A stretch of DNA of 64,000 bases, taken from NCBI GenBank assembly GCA_963669415.2, contig CAXXPS010000003.1, positions 744,001-808,000 of the forward strand, given 5' to 3'. The translations under genes were made by a program, and so were the position numbers. The notes below the pieces were generated by a model. The model did not search any database. It was not told the origin of the DNA and was given only the letters and a program-made list of their open reading frames with translations. This DNA is from JAWKWH01 sp963669415 (GTDB taxonomy: Bacteria; Pseudomonadota; Alphaproteobacteria; Rhizobiales; Rhizobiaceae). Below, piece by piece: positions 51,237 to 60,651 of this stretch; position 1 is the first letter of the stretch; each line of letters opens with the position of its first letter.

Positions 51237-52274
51237 ATGTATTCCAATGTCATTGATCTAATCGGCAACACGCCGCTGATCCGCCTCAAACGCGCCTCGG
51301 AAGAGACCGGGTGCGAAATTCTTGGCAAGGCCGAATTTCTCAACCCGGGCCAGTCGGTGAAAGACCGCGCCGGGTTGTTCATTATTCGCGATGCGGAAAA
51401 GAAGGGCGTGTTGAAACCGGGTGGTGTAATTGTTGAAGGGACTGCCGGAAACACCGGTATCGGCCTGACGGTGGTGGCCAAGGCGCTCGGCTATCGCACG
51501 GTGATTGTGATTCCGGAGACACAGACCCAGGAGAAGAAGGACGCACTTCGCCTGCTTGGCGCGGAACTGATCGAAGTTCCTGCCGTTCCTTACCGTAATC
51601 CGAACAATTACGTGAAACTGTCGGGCCGGCTTGCGGAGCAGATTGCGAAGACCGACCCCAATGGTGCGATCTGGGCCAACCAGTTTGACAATGTGGCCAA
51701 TCGCGACGGACATATTGCAACGACCGCGGAAGAAATTTGGGAGCAGACGGGTGGCAAGGTTGACGGGTTTGTTTCTGCCGTGGGTACAGGCGGCACGCTT
51801 GCCGGCGTGTCGGCGGGACTGAAGGCTAAGAATGCCAATATCAAAGCGGCAATAGCCGACCCGCTTGGCGCGGCACTTTACAATTTCTATGCCCATGGAG
51901 AATTGAAAGCGGAGGGAAGCTCAATCACCGAAGGAATCGGGCAGGGGCGAATTACGGCAAATCTGGAGGGCTTCACACCCGATTTTGCCTACCAAATTCA
52001 GGATGCTGATGCGCTTGAGATTGTGTTTGCACTCGTACAGGAGGAAGGCCTGTGCCTCGGCTCTTCATCGGGCATCAACCTTGCCGGTGCGATTCGGCTG
52101 GCGAAGGAAATGGGCCCCGGCCACACCATCGTCACCATGCTCTGCGATTTCGGCAATCGATATCAGTCAAAGATGTTCAATCCCGAGTTCCTGAGATCCA
52201 AAGATTTACCCGTGTGCGACTGGATGGAAAAGACGCCCGATATTGACGTTCCTTATGAAGAGGTACCAGCGTGA
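51237..52274 (+). CDS. cysK: cysteine synthase (O-acetylserine sulfhydrylase)
   Basis: This PLP enzyme makes cysteine from O-acetylserine and sulfide. The 345-residue protein has the PLP lysine in FLNPGQSVKDRAG near residue 43, EGTAGNTGIGL near 75, the GTGGTLAG phosphate-binding loop in AVGTGGTLAGVSAG near 183, and the serine region GSSSGINL near 275. It is longer than E. coli CysK, with an insert after GALYNFYAHGEL as in the so-called cysteine synthase A of many alphaproteobacteria. Its TGA overlaps the GTG start of the next gene by four bases, so this is the first gene of a four-gene operon. Confidence 0.94.
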   Translation: MYSNVIDLIGNTPLIRLKRASEETGCEILGKAEFLNPGQSVKDRAGLFIIRDAEKKGVLKPGGVIVEGTAGNTGIGLTVVAKALGYRTVIVIPETQTQEKKDALRLLGAELIEVPAVPYRNPNNYVKLSGRLAEQIAKTDPNGAIWANQFDNVANRDGHIATTAEEIWEQTGGKVDGFVSAVGTGGTLAGVSAGLKAKNANIKAAIADPLGAALYNFYAHGELKAEGSSITEGIGQGRITANLEGFTPDFAYQIQDADALEIVFALVQEEGLCLGSSSGINLAGAIRLAKEMGPGHTIVTMLCDFGNRYQSKMFNPEFLRSKDLPVCDWMEKTPDIDVPYEEVPA

Positions 52275-53014
52275 GCCATTCGGTGGAGGCACTTTTCCGG
52301 GACGACGCCTATTTGTCGACTGCGGAAGGAAAGGTGGTGGCGATAAACGATCGTGGAGGCATTATCCTGGATCGCACCAACTTTTACGCCACTTCCGGCG
52401 GACAACCCGGCGATACGGGATTTTTTGAACGGTCCGACGGTTCGAAAATTGCCATTGCGGCCACGGTGACGGGCGAAACCAAGGACGAGATCATTCACGT
52501 TCCAGCCCATGGCGAGGCGGCCCCTGAAATCGGCGAAGAGCTTGTGTTGCACGTTGACTGGGATCGTCGTTACCGGTTGATGCGCATGCATACGGCCTGC
52601 CATTTGCTGACCGTTGTATGCCCGTTCCCGATAACCGGCGCTGCCGTCGGGGAAAATGAAAGCCGGGTTGATTTTGATCTTCCCGACGCGTCCGTGACAA
52701 AAGACGACGTCACATCACAGATGATGGAGCTGGTTGAAGCTGATCACCCGGTATTTGTCCGGCAGATCACCGAGGAGGCGCTGCACGCCAATCCGGAATT
52801 GGTCAAATCAAAGAATGTCCGCCCGCCCTCGGGAACCGGGCAAATCAGGCTGGTGTGCATCGGTGAAGATGGTTCAGTGGACAGCCAGCCTTGCGGTGGC
52901 ACCCATGTCAGCAGTACCAATGAGGTCGGTGAGATCCATATTGGCAAAATCGAGAAAAAAGGCCGTGAAAACCGGCGATTCCGCATCCGTTTTGGTTCGG
53001 CGCCGGCGAATTGA
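52271..53014 (+). CDS. alanyl-tRNA editing protein (AlaX)
   Basis: AlaX is a free-standing copy of the AlaRS editing domain and removes serine (or glycine) wrongly attached to tRNA-Ala. The 247-residue protein has the beta-barrel start with TNFYATSGGQPGDTGFF, then the zinc ligands HTACH near residue 111 and CGGTHV near 209 (H-x3-H and C-x3-H). The start is a GTG within the cysK stop codon (GTGA), so translation is coupled to cysK. The length fits the AlaX-L type without the C-terminal oligomerisation domain. Its placement with sulfur genes suggests linked control of serine-derived metabolites. Confidence 0.92.
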   Translation: MSHSVEALFRDDAYLSTAEGKVVAINDRGGIILDRTNFYATSGGQPGDTGFFERSDGSKIAIAATVTGETKDEIIHVPAHGEAAPEIGEELVLHVDWDRRYRLMRMHTACHLLTVVCPFPITGAAVGENESRVDFDLPDASVTKDDVTSQMMELVEADHPVFVRQITEEALHANPELVKSKNVRPPSGTGQIRLVCIGEDGSVDSQPCGGTHVSSTNEVGEIHIGKIEKKGRENRRFRIRFGSAPAN

Positions 53015-53023
53015 GATATCGCA

Positions 53024-53872
53024 ATGAGTGAGAAAAGCCCATTTGTCGTTTCCGCCCAATGGCTGGTGAAGCATTTGAAAGATCCGGGTCTGAACATCAT
53101 TGACGGATCTTGGTATCTGCCTGCGCAAAACCGCGATGCGCGGGCGGAATACGATGCCGCACACATTCCAGGCGCCATTTTCTTCGATCACGACGACGTC
53201 GTCGAACCCGGCACCGGCCTACCGCATTCCCTGCCATCACCGCTGGAGTTCGAGCGCCACGCAAGTGCAATGGGCATTTCCCGCGATGACACTATCGTGG
53301 TCTATGACGGTCCCGGGTTCTTTTCGGCTCCACGGGTCTGGTGGATGTTCCGGTCCATGGGCGCAAGAAATGTTTTTGTTCTGGACGGCGGGTTTGATCG
53401 CTGGAAGGCCGATGGTCACATCGTTACATCAAAGCCGACAAAGATTGCGTCATCGGCGTTCATTCCGGCATATGATGATGCCAGTGCGGTAGATTTTGAT
53501 GAGATGAAGATGATTGTTGAATCAAAATCCAGCCAAATCGCCGATGCCCGCCCGATGGGCCGGTTTACCGGCGTCGAGCCGGAGCCTCGCGATGGAATGC
53601 GTTCAGGCCACATGCCGGGTGCGCGATGCGTGCCCGCTCTCGGCCTGTCGAGGGACGGATATCTTCTGCCACTTGAAGAGTTGCGCGCCAAACTGACCGA
53701 AGCCGGCATCGACCTGGACAATCCCGTGGTGACGACTTGCGGCTCCGGCGTCACGGCGGCAATTATCACTCTCGCGCTGCAATCGCTCGGACACACCGAC
53801 AACCGGCTTTACGACGGTTCCTGGAGCGAATGGGGCAGCCGGGAAGACACTCCGGTCGTAACCGGAGCATGA
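53024..53872 (+). CDS. sseA: 3-mercaptopyruvate sulfurtransferase
   Basis: This is a 282-residue protein with two rhodanese domains. The inactive N-terminal domain has DGSWYLP near residue 26 and AHIPGAIFFD near 45; the C-terminal domain has DARPMGRF near 172 and the active-site loop TTCGSGVTAA near 235. The loop CGSGVT marks mercaptopyruvate sulfurtransferase rather than thiosulfate sulfurtransferase, where it is CRKGVT. It moves sulfur from mercaptopyruvate, a cysteine breakdown product, to acceptors such as cyanide or thiols. It begins nine bases after the AlaX gene. Confidence 0.94.
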   Translation: MSEKSPFVVSAQWLVKHLKDPGLNIIDGSWYLPAQNRDARAEYDAAHIPGAIFFDHDDVVEPGTGLPHSLPSPLEFERHASAMGISRDDTIVVYDGPGFFSAPRVWWMFRSMGARNVFVLDGGFDRWKADGHIVTSKPTKIASSAFIPAYDDASAVDFDEMKMIVESKSSQIADARPMGRFTGVEPEPRDGMRSGHMPGARCVPALGLSRDGYLLPLEELRAKLTEAGIDLDNPVVTTCGSGVTAAIITLALQSLGHTDNRLYDGSWSEWGSREDTPVVTGA

Positions 53873-53876
53873 GGCG

Positions 53877-54413
53877 GTGAGTACCAGCCGCCCAAATGAG
53901 CCATTCACCGTACGCGTGACGCATCTGGAAATGACGTCACCTCCGGCAGCGCGCGTGCCGATGCCTTCACGCCCACGATTGGCCTTGATGCGGGCGCCGG
54001 GCATTCCGCTCACATTTTATCGCTATATCTACGAGCAGGTCGGCAAGCCGGTTGACTGGATGGTGCGCCGCGAAATGGATGATGCCGAATTGTCAGCCAT
54101 CATCCATGATGAAAGTACTGAAATTCAGGTGCTTTATGCGGACGGAGCTCCGGCCGGCTTCTTTGAACTGGATCTGGGCCGGAAGCCCGACGAAGTCGCG
54201 ATCGTCTATTTTGGCCTGTCTCCGGATTTTCACGGCTTCGGTATCGGCAAATTCTTCTTCTCCGAAACTCTGGATGCCGCCTGGGCGCATGCGCCATCGA
54301 AGGTAACGCTGCATACCAATACGCTCGACAGCCCCAAGGCGCTGCACATTTATCAGAAGTCCGGATTTGTTCCCTGCGGGTATTCCGAGGAGGTGGTGAC
54401 CCATTGGGAGTGA
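53877..54413 (+). CDS. GNAT-family N-acetyltransferase
   Basis: This is a 178-residue acetyltransferase of the GNAT fold that starts with GTG four bases after sseA. The acetyl-CoA loop reads LSPDFHGFGIGKFFFSE near residue 116 (Q/R-x-x-G-x-G/A pattern as H-G-F-G-I-G), and NTLDSPKALHIYQKSGF near 145 is the usual last helix and strand. The first 60 residues are an unusual basic and proline-rich lead. The substrate is unknown. Membership in the cysK operon suggests a role near sulfur amino acids, but that is only context. Confidence 0.87.
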   Translation: MSTSRPNEPFTVRVTHLEMTSPPAARVPMPSRPRLALMRAPGIPLTFYRYIYEQVGKPVDWMVRREMDDAELSAIIHDESTEIQVLYADGAPAGFFELDLGRKPDEVAIVYFGLSPDFHGFGIGKFFFSETLDAAWAHAPSKVTLHTNTLDSPKALHIYQKSGFVPCGYSEEVVTHWE

Positions 54414-54455
54414 TCACGCTTGCTTGCGGATCGACAAGTTATTGGCAACTGGATG

Positions 54456-55238
54456 CTACATATCCAGTTCGATGACGACAGGCACGTGATCTGAGGGTTT
54501 CTCCCAGGCGCGGACATGTTTTTCGATCTCAGCCGACCTAAGTCGATTGGCGGCTTCCGGCGACAGCAATGCGTGATCAATGCGTATGCCATTGTTCTTC
54601 TGCCATGCACCGCCCTGATAGTCCCAGAACGTGTATGTCTCATCGGCATCGGTGGTGGAGCGAACCGCCTCGGTCATGCCGAGGTGGGTCAGCCGGCGGA
54701 ACGCCTGCCTGCTTTCAGGCATATAGAGCGCATCGCCGATCCAGTTGTCGGCATTGCGTGCGTCTTCCGGCTGCGGGATGACATTATAGTCGCCCGCGAG
54801 CACCAGCGGTTCTTCCAGTTTGAGCCGTTCGGCAGTCCACTGCTCAAGCCGTTCCATCCACGAAAGCTTGTAAGGAAACTTTTCCGTGTCGACCGGATTT
54901 CCATTTGGAAGATAAAGCGAGACGACCCGCAACACACCCGATGCAGTTGACAACACACCCTCAATGAAGCGCGCCTGCGGATCATCATCATCGCCGGGCA
55001 AACCACGATTGACTTCGTCAAATCCGGATTTCGACAACAGCGCCACGCCGTTGAAGCCTTTCTGGCCGTGGGTTTCCACCTTGTAGCCAAGATTTTCGAT
55101 CGGCTCACGCGGAAAGGGTTCGTCCTCGGATTTTATCTCCTGAAGGCAGGCGATGTCCGGCTGACTCTCGTCAAGCCAGGAAAGCACGTTGTCGATGCGC
55201 GCTTTTATTCCGTTGATGTTCCACGTGGCTATTTTCAT
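54456..55238 (-). CDS. xth: exodeoxyribonuclease III
   Basis: This is the Mg-dependent AP endonuclease and 3'-5' exonuclease of base excision repair. The 260-residue protein has all motifs of the EEP fold: TWNINGIKARID near residue 4, CLQEIKSED near 31 with the metal-binding glutamate, VLAGDYNVIPQPEDARN near 146, and RIDHALLS plus KPSDHVPVVIEL at the end. The length fits XthA. It converges with the GNAT gene and is divergent from the permease gene. Confidence 0.95.
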   Translation of the reverse strand: MKIATWNINGIKARIDNVLSWLDESQPDIACLQEIKSEDEPFPREPIENLGYKVETHGQKGFNGVALLSKSGFDEVNRGLPGDDDDPQARFIEGVLSTASGVLRVVSLYLPNGNPVDTEKFPYKLSWMERLEQWTAERLKLEEPLVLAGDYNVIPQPEDARNADNWIGDALYMPESRQAFRRLTHLGMTEAVRSTTDADETYTFWDYQGGAWQKNNGIRIDHALLSPEAANRLRSAEIEKHVRAWEKPSDHVPVVIELDM

Positions 55239-55368
55239 GATTTTCGCGCGGCACTTTCAATAGTTTCTGCATGGTAGTGGCGAGGCAGATGGTTAAACCT
55301 CTCCCACCGTCAGAATCCGGCGATTCGCCGGCTGCGGCGGCAGCAGGTCAGATTATGGAGGGACGATC

Positions 55369-56718
55369 ATGACCGATTCAACCGTCGATCTCAAGCAACA
55401 GCTGCGAGATCCAAACTACACGCCGCCTGTCGCCCAGGCGGTTCCGCTGGGCATCCAGCATGTGCTGGCGATGTTTGTATCCAATGTCACACCGGCGATT
55501 ATCGTTGCGGGTGCGGCAGGCTTTGGTTTTGGGTCAAATTCACCTGATTTTCCAAACCTGATTTACATGATCCAGATGTCGATGCTGTTCGCCGGCATTG
55601 CCACGCTCTTTCAGACCGTTGGCATGGGCCCGGTTGGCGGCCGTCTGCCGATTGTCCAGGGGACCAGCTTTGCGTTTCTGCCAGTGATGATCCCGATCGT
55701 AGCAGGGCAGGGCGTTGCCGCCATGGGAACCCTGATGGGCGGAATCGTCATAGGCGGTGTTTTCCACTTCTTGCTGGGAACATTCATCGGAAGACTGCGT
55801 TTCGCGCTGCCGCCACTGGTCACCGGCCTGATCGTGCTGATGATTGGTCTAGCCCTGATCAAGGTCGGCATTCAGTACGCAGCTGGCGGTGTGCCCGCGA
55901 TGGGTAAACCGGAATTCGGCAGCCTGCAAAACTGGACGGTCGCCCTGTTTGTGATTGTGGTGACGCTCGGCATCAAGTTCTTCATGAAGGGCATGTGGTC
56001 GATAGCGGCTGTATTGCTCGGACTGATAGCCGGTTACTTGCTGGCGCTCGTGCTTGGCATGGTCAATTTCGGTAATGTCGGCAACGCTTCATGGTTCAAC
56101 GCACCGATGCCCTTCAAATGGGGTTTCGACATCACTGCGGCTGCTGTCATCGGCATGTGTTTCATGGCGATTATCTCTGCAATTGAGACAGTTGGCGACG
56201 TATCGGGCATCACCAAGGGCGGTGCTGGCCGTGAGGCGACTGATGAAGAAATTTCAGGCGCCACCTACGCAGACGGTCTTGGCTCGGCAATTGCCGGTAT
56301 CTTTGGTGGTTTGCCGAATACATCATTCAGCCAGAATGTCGGTCTGATCTCGATGACCGGTGTCATGAGCCGCCATGTGGTGACTTATGGTGCGATCTTC
56401 CTGATCATCTGTGGACTGATTCCGAAAATCGGCGCGATCATTTCCACAGTTCCCATCGAGGTGCTGGGTGGTGGCGTTATCGTCATGTTCGGCATGGTTG
56501 CTGCCGCCGGCATCAACATGCTGTCAGATGTCAATTGGAACAGACGCAACATGGTCATCTTTGCCGTCTCGCTGTCTGTTGGTCTTGGCTTGCAACTGGT
56601 TCCGGATGCGCTGCAGCACATGCCCAGGACTGCGCAGATTCTGCTAACGTCCGGTCTGCTGCCGGCGGCTGCCCTGGCAATCGTTCTAAATCTGGTGCTA
56701 CCAGAAGAGATCGATTAG
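55369..56718 (+). CDS. NCS2-family nucleobase:cation symporter
   Basis: This is a 449-residue membrane protein with about fourteen helices, of the uracil/xanthine permease family. Landmarks are VPLGIQHVLAMFVSNVTPAI near residue 25, PIVQGTSFAFLPVMIPI near 95, and the TM8-TM10 region with SAIETVGDVSGIT near 272 and GGLPNTSFSQNVGLISMTG near 312, which form the base-binding site. The last of these resembles xanthine/urate carriers (N-T-S-F-S-Q-N-V) more than uracil carriers. GGAGG precedes the ATG. A strong terminator follows. Confidence 0.92.
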   Translation: MTDSTVDLKQQLRDPNYTPPVAQAVPLGIQHVLAMFVSNVTPAIIVAGAAGFGFGSNSPDFPNLIYMIQMSMLFAGIATLFQTVGMGPVGGRLPIVQGTSFAFLPVMIPIVAGQGVAAMGTLMGGIVIGGVFHFLLGTFIGRLRFALPPLVTGLIVLMIGLALIKVGIQYAAGGVPAMGKPEFGSLQNWTVALFVIVVTLGIKFFMKGMWSIAAVLLGLIAGYLLALVLGMVNFGNVGNASWFNAPMPFKWGFDITAAAVIGMCFMAIISAIETVGDVSGITKGGAGREATDEEISGATYADGLGSAIAGIFGGLPNTSFSQNVGLISMTGVMSRHVVTYGAIFLIICGLIPKIGAIISTVPIEVLGGGVIVMFGMVAAAGINMLSDVNWNRRNMVIFAVSLSVGLGLQLVPDALQHMPRTAQILLTSGLLPAAALAIVLNLVLPEEID

Positions 56719-56736
56719 GTACAAACATACAAAATT

Positions 56737-56764
56737 AAAGGGCGGCAATAACTTGCCGCCCTTT
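56737..56764. terminator. bidirectional intrinsic terminator between permease and secreted-protein genes
   Basis: A 12-bp stem (AAAGGGCGGCAA / TTGCCGCCCTTT) with a TAAC loop lies between two convergent genes. T-rich sequence flanks it on both strands, so it can end both transcripts. Confidence 0.9.
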
Positions 56765-56787
56765 CTTAATGTTTTTCTTCTGAAACG

Positions 56788-57336
56788 TTATTTACGGGCC
56801 ACGCTACCGGTCGGATTTTCGTCCATTCGTTTCAGGCGCATGCCAATGACCGGTACAAGCTTGCGATTCACCCGGACCGAAACTGTCACGTTCAACGTGT
56901 TGTCGTTGGGGAGCCTCGCAAGCATGGCACCGTTCAATTTCCGACGGTTGATGGAGAATACCACCCGCTTGCCGTCGACATTACCCGACGTGATATCAAG
57001 TCCTTCGCCGACAGCTCCGTCCATGAATACGCCCCGGTAACCGCGGCCCTTGCGCTCGACAGTTGCCGACATTTTTTGGGTGAACATACCAACACGGCAA
57101 GTGCCGTCCAATGACATGCCTACCTTGCCTTTCGGGGTTGCACCTATGAAGTTGCAGGTGAATTTGGTGCCCTTGTACTTGCCGGCGACGATCTCGCCCG
57201 GTCCCGACCAGGTACCCTCGACCTGCTTGAAAAAACGGCCATCACGCTCTGCGGATCCGGCTGCCGGCAACACTGAGGCCGAAGATGCCATGATCGAAGC
57301 GGAGACTGCCGCTACTGCAAAAACTCGTCTGTACAT
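56788..57336 (-). CDS. secreted protein of unknown function
   Basis: This 182-residue protein has a signal peptide (VFAVAAVSASIMASSASVLP) and a mature part that looks like a small beta-barrel: FFKQVEGTWSGPGEIVAGKYKG, a cysteine pair (TCNFIGAT and DGTCRVG), and strands to the end. The pattern GxWSGxGxIVAGxYxGTxFxCxF recurs in exported proteins of Hyphomicrobiales that I know only as hypothetical. It has no catalytic motif. It is followed by a bidirectional terminator and stands as a single unit. Confidence 0.7.
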   Translation of the reverse strand: MYRRVFAVAAVSASIMASSASVLPAAGSAERDGRFFKQVEGTWSGPGEIVAGKYKGTKFTCNFIGATPKGKVGMSLDGTCRVGMFTQKMSATVERKGRGYRGVFMDGAVGEGLDITSGNVDGKRVVFSINRRKLNGAMLARLPNDNTLNVTVSVRVNRKLVPVIGMRLKRMDENPTGSVARK

Positions 57337-57493
57337 TAGGGTCCCCAGCTAACAAAGCGGCATCTTACACGCACATTCAATCAGTTACCGAAACATGACG
57401 AATATTGGTTAATGCTTCGTCTATCAGCAACCGCTGATAGTCGGATAATGCGATAAATAGCTTTACGACGCAATCTTGCCGGAAAAGAGCCGA

Positions 57494-58561
57494 TTATTCG
57501 CCTTTGTCAGGCGCTGCTGTGCCTGCGAGTGCCGTCAAAAACTCTCCCATTCCAGGCCGTTTGCGGGCGACAAAAGGCATCGGACGAGAGGTTTCCATCG
57601 CTGCTATGCCGATGCGCACCGACATCAATCCGTTGACGACGCCTTCCCCGAGCCGGGCAGACAATCTTGCTGCAAGCCCGTGTCCGATGATTTGCTGGAC
57701 CAGGCTGTCGCCAACGGCGATCGATCCGGTGACTGCCAGATGAGCGGCCACATTGCGCACAAGCCTCAGGAAGCCGAGGACACCCGGACGGCCACCGTAA
57801 AGTTCGGAAATCCTGCGGATCAGCCGGCCAGACTCGAAAAGGACATAACCAATATCGACAAGCGCACGTGGGCTGATGGCGGTGACGATCGAAACACGCT
57901 TTGCGGATTGCATAATCAACGCCTTGGCCTGTTCATCAAGACTGGCGAACAGCTCGCGCTCGGCAACCGATAACAGGTCGGCAGCGTCGAGAACATCTTC
58001 TTGTAGAAGATCCAGCGCGCTACGGCCCTTTGCGGTCATCGGATTGCTGGATGTAAACTCTTTCAGATCGGCAACAAGTTTGCGCGATTGGCGCAGGTCA
58101 TTGCTGCCAAAAGCTTCCTTGGCGCGGGTTCTGAGTGTCTCAACCGAGCGCAGGCGCATCAGTGCCGCGACTTCCCGAAACAGCAGGAACAGGAATGCCA
58201 ACCCCGCAATGGACGCCAGACCGGTGGCAAACCAACCCAGCAAGGGTGAGCGTGCAAAAAAGTCGGATATCAGGCCCTCCACCCACAGTCCGACGGCCAT
58301 GCTCAGAAGGATGCCGATGGCAGACAGAAATATTGCACCCAGCCTGAACCGACTTTTCGATGGTGACCCGGCGGGCTCCGTTTCGGCTGGTAAAACGCCA
58401 GCATCGAAGGGATCGTCGGCTGCAGCGGTAAATTCGATGGTGTCAGATTCAGAGATCGCGACCGGCTTGCGGGTTTTTTTAGCCGTCGGCTTCTTTCCCG
58501 GAGAAGCTGCAGATTGCTGTTCGTCCAGCTTGAAGGCCGCTGGTTTCCGGTTGCCGCTCAT
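57494..58561 (-). CDS. YcjF-family (TIGR01620/DUF697) membrane protein
   Basis: This is a 355-residue inner-membrane protein. A basic, proline-rich N-terminal third of about 75 residues is followed by two hydrophobic helices near 90-145 (LGAIFLSAIGILLSMAVGLWV and LASIAGLAFLFLLF). The DUF697-type domain follows, with VTAISPRALVDIGYVLFES and GRPGVLGFLRLVRNVAAHL near 235-285. The function is unknown; the family always sits with YcjX, and in enterobacteria the pair belongs to stress regulons. Its start overlaps the end of the ycjX-like gene by four bases. Confidence 0.88.
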   Translation of the reverse strand: MSGNRKPAAFKLDEQQSAASPGKKPTAKKTRKPVAISESDTIEFTAAADDPFDAGVLPAETEPAGSPSKSRFRLGAIFLSAIGILLSMAVGLWVEGLISDFFARSPLLGWFATGLASIAGLAFLFLLFREVAALMRLRSVETLRTRAKEAFGSNDLRQSRKLVADLKEFTSSNPMTAKGRSALDLLQEDVLDAADLLSVAERELFASLDEQAKALIMQSAKRVSIVTAISPRALVDIGYVLFESGRLIRRISELYGGRPGVLGFLRLVRNVAAHLAVTGSIAVGDSLVQQIIGHGLAARLSARLGEGVVNGLMSVRIGIAAMETSRPMPFVARKRPGMGEFLTALAGTAAPDKGE

Positions 58562-60021
58562 GCCAGCCTGTCTCCAAGCAAAAACTGCAAAGCCCGGTCA
58601 AGCCGGATGTGCGGCAGCGACAGCTTCAACCCTTCGGAGGTCTGTTCAATTTCCGGCGGGCGGAAACGAACAAAGCGGACCGGGGATGATAGTTTGCAAT
58701 CCGAGGAAAATATCGAATTTACGCCAGCCCTTTCCTTTGGCAAATCGCCCGGGAATATGGCGGTCTGGGTTTGACCATCAAATCGTTCACCGTCAATCGT
58801 CTCTCCCTTCATCGGTGTACCGATGATAACCGGGAGTTCCTCGTTATTATGGCGGACCGTGCCTTCTTTGGTCGTTCGCAATGCAGCCAGCGCCAGAACT
58901 TCGACGGTTGCGCCTGAGTACTGGGCCTTATCGATTGCCCTGTCGACGACTTGCCTGACGATTGACTGCAGACGGTCGTGACTTTCGTGGTGCAAGTGAT
59001 CTGCCTTGGTTGCAGCAATCAAAATCCGGTCGATTTTGCGCGAAAACAAGTCAGTGAAGATGTTGCCGCGTCCGGCGCGAAAGCAGGTCATGATGTCCGT
59101 CAGAGCGCGTTGCAGATCGGCAAGCGCGGCGGATCCGGCATTAAGTGCCTGCATGGCGTCGATGAGAACGATCTGACGGTCCAGGCGCGTAATGTGCTCG
59201 CGAAAGAATGGTTTGATGATGTGAGTTTTGTAAGATTCGTATCGCCGTTCCATCACTGAATAAAGCGATTCCCTTGATGGCGAATCGTTCATTTCAAGCA
59301 GGGGAGAAAATGTCAGCGCCGGTGAACCTTCCAGGTCGCCCGGCATCAGGAACCGGCCCGGTGGAAGTGTCGAGAGAGCCCGATCGTCTTCCTTGCATTC
59401 CTTGAGATAGTCGGTGAATGCGCTGCTGAGCGATCTGGCGACCATCTCGTCTGCGTCGGCAGCGGTGTTGGTGTCATTGATCATTCCCAGCCAACCCGCC
59501 GCCATTTGCCGGCGCTCGGGCAGATTGGCAAGTTCAATTGAGTTTGCGGAGAATTCCGCAAAGCTTTGATCCAAAAGCGGCAAATCCAACAACCATTCGC
59601 CGGGGTAATCAACGATATCCAGATTGAGGCTGCCCGCGGGAAAGAGGCGGGACCATCCGGAAGCGGACTCATACTCAATGGATAAACGAAGTTCCGATAT
59701 TTGCCGCGTGGATTCGGGCCAGAGACGGTCCTCGACAATCGCTGTGACGTGATCCTCGTACTGGAAACGCGGTACATTGTCGTCCGGCTGATGCTGCAGG
59801 AAAGCACGAGATATGCGGCCCGAATTTTGCGCGTCAAACAGGGGTAGACGCCCACCGTGAACCAAATTGTGTACCAGCGCAGTGATAAATACGGTTTTTC
59901 CGGCTCGCGAAAGCCCGGTCACACCCAATCGAAGCTCAGGATTGATCAGTGAGGCGGCGCGCCCGGCGACCGTATCCAGAGTTATCAGCGCCTCGTCGGC
60001 GATGTTTGCAAGTAACGCCAA
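58558..60021 (-). CDS. YcjX-family (DUF463) GTPase-like protein
   Basis: This is a 487-residue P-loop NTPase-like protein. The nucleotide-binding loop is LGVTGLSRAGKTVFITALVHN near residue 32 (G-x4-GKT), with DYPGEWLLDLPLLDQSFAEF near 137 as a G3-like switch and IAATKADHLHHE near 332 as the N/T-K-x-D specificity motif. Members are large, structurally distinct relatives of Ras-type GTPases with an unknown role in stress. The start here is TTG with a poor ribosome-binding site; a start a few codons later is possible. It is co-transcribed with the YcjF-like gene. Confidence 0.9.
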   Translation of the reverse strand: MALLANIADEALITLDTVAGRAASLINPELRLGVTGLSRAGKTVFITALVHNLVHGGRLPLFDAQNSGRISRAFLQHQPDDNVPRFQYEDHVTAIVEDRLWPESTRQISELRLSIEYESASGWSRLFPAGSLNLDIVDYPGEWLLDLPLLDQSFAEFSANSIELANLPERRQMAAGWLGMINDTNTAADADEMVARSLSSAFTDYLKECKEDDRALSTLPPGRFLMPGDLEGSPALTFSPLLEMNDSPSRESLYSVMERRYESYKTHIIKPFFREHITRLDRQIVLIDAMQALNAGSAALADLQRALTDIMTCFRAGRGNIFTDLFSRKIDRILIAATKADHLHHESHDRLQSIVRQVVDRAIDKAQYSGATVEVLALAALRTTKEGTVRHNNEELPVIIGTPMKGETIDGERFDGQTQTAIFPGDLPKERAGVNSIFSSDCKLSSPVRFVRFRPPEIEQTSEGLKLSLPHIRLDRALQFLLGDRLA

Positions 60022-60141
60022 ATCGAAAGGGAATCCTGTCGGTAGTTAAATCGTCTGGCCTCGATATAGGTACAATTTCAGGCGATTGAAGTGGACCTGA
60101 CTGGACGCCGGTCGCCGGTAGACAACAAATTCGGCGGCAAA

Positions 60142-60651
60142 TCAGAAATCCGAAGGTGTCAAGAACGCCTGAAGAGTGCCTTTTCCGGGTGCCGCTTCGG
60201 AGAGTGGCGTTGCAAATTCAATGACTGCCATTCCCGCTGTCGGAAATCCTTTTTCAAGATTTGAGAGCGATGCGTCATCACCGCCTCCCGCCAATGCGAA
60301 TGCAACATCTTCCATCATGGGATTGTGCCCGATGAGCAGAAGCCGGTCGCTGTCAAAGGCTTCATTTATGGCCTGCAGGTAGCCAGATGCGTCCGATCCG
60401 TAAAGCGCGTCGGTTATCTCCACTTCGCAGTCACCGGCACCGAGTGTGGTTGAAAGTGATTCCCAGGTTTCAAGCGCCCGTGTCGCCTTTGAACAAATAA
60501 CACGGTCGGGCAGATAGCCTGCTTGGCGCATCGCCGATCCAATGGATTCGGCGTTGCGGCGGCCGCGTTCCTTCAAGGGGCGGTCGAAATCCCGCATTCC
60601 TGGCTTGGCCCATTCGGCCTTTGCGTGACGCAACAAAAACAGCTGGCTCAT
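60142..60651 (-). CDS. SixA-type histidine phosphatase
   Basis: This is a 169-residue protein of the RHG (histidine phosphatase) superfamily. The catalytic motif is FLLRHAKAEWAKPG near residues 5-18, with the second histidine in LLIGHNPMMED near 96 and arginine in KATRALETW near 54. Short members resemble SixA, which dephosphorylates phosphohistidine in signalling or phosphotransfer proteins. The ATG at 60651 lies five bases after GGAG; the frame to 60717 is not used. It has no partner in the window unless it acts on one of the histidine-kinase proteins here, which is speculative. Confidence 0.87.
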   Translation of the reverse strand: MSQLFLLRHAKAEWAKPGMRDFDRPLKERGRRNAESIGSAMRQAGYLPDRVICSKATRALETWESLSTTLGAGDCEVEITDALYGSDASGYLQAINEAFDSDRLLLIGHNPMMEDVAFALAGGGDDASLSNLEKGFPTAGMAVIEFATPLSEAAPGKGTLQAFLTPSDF

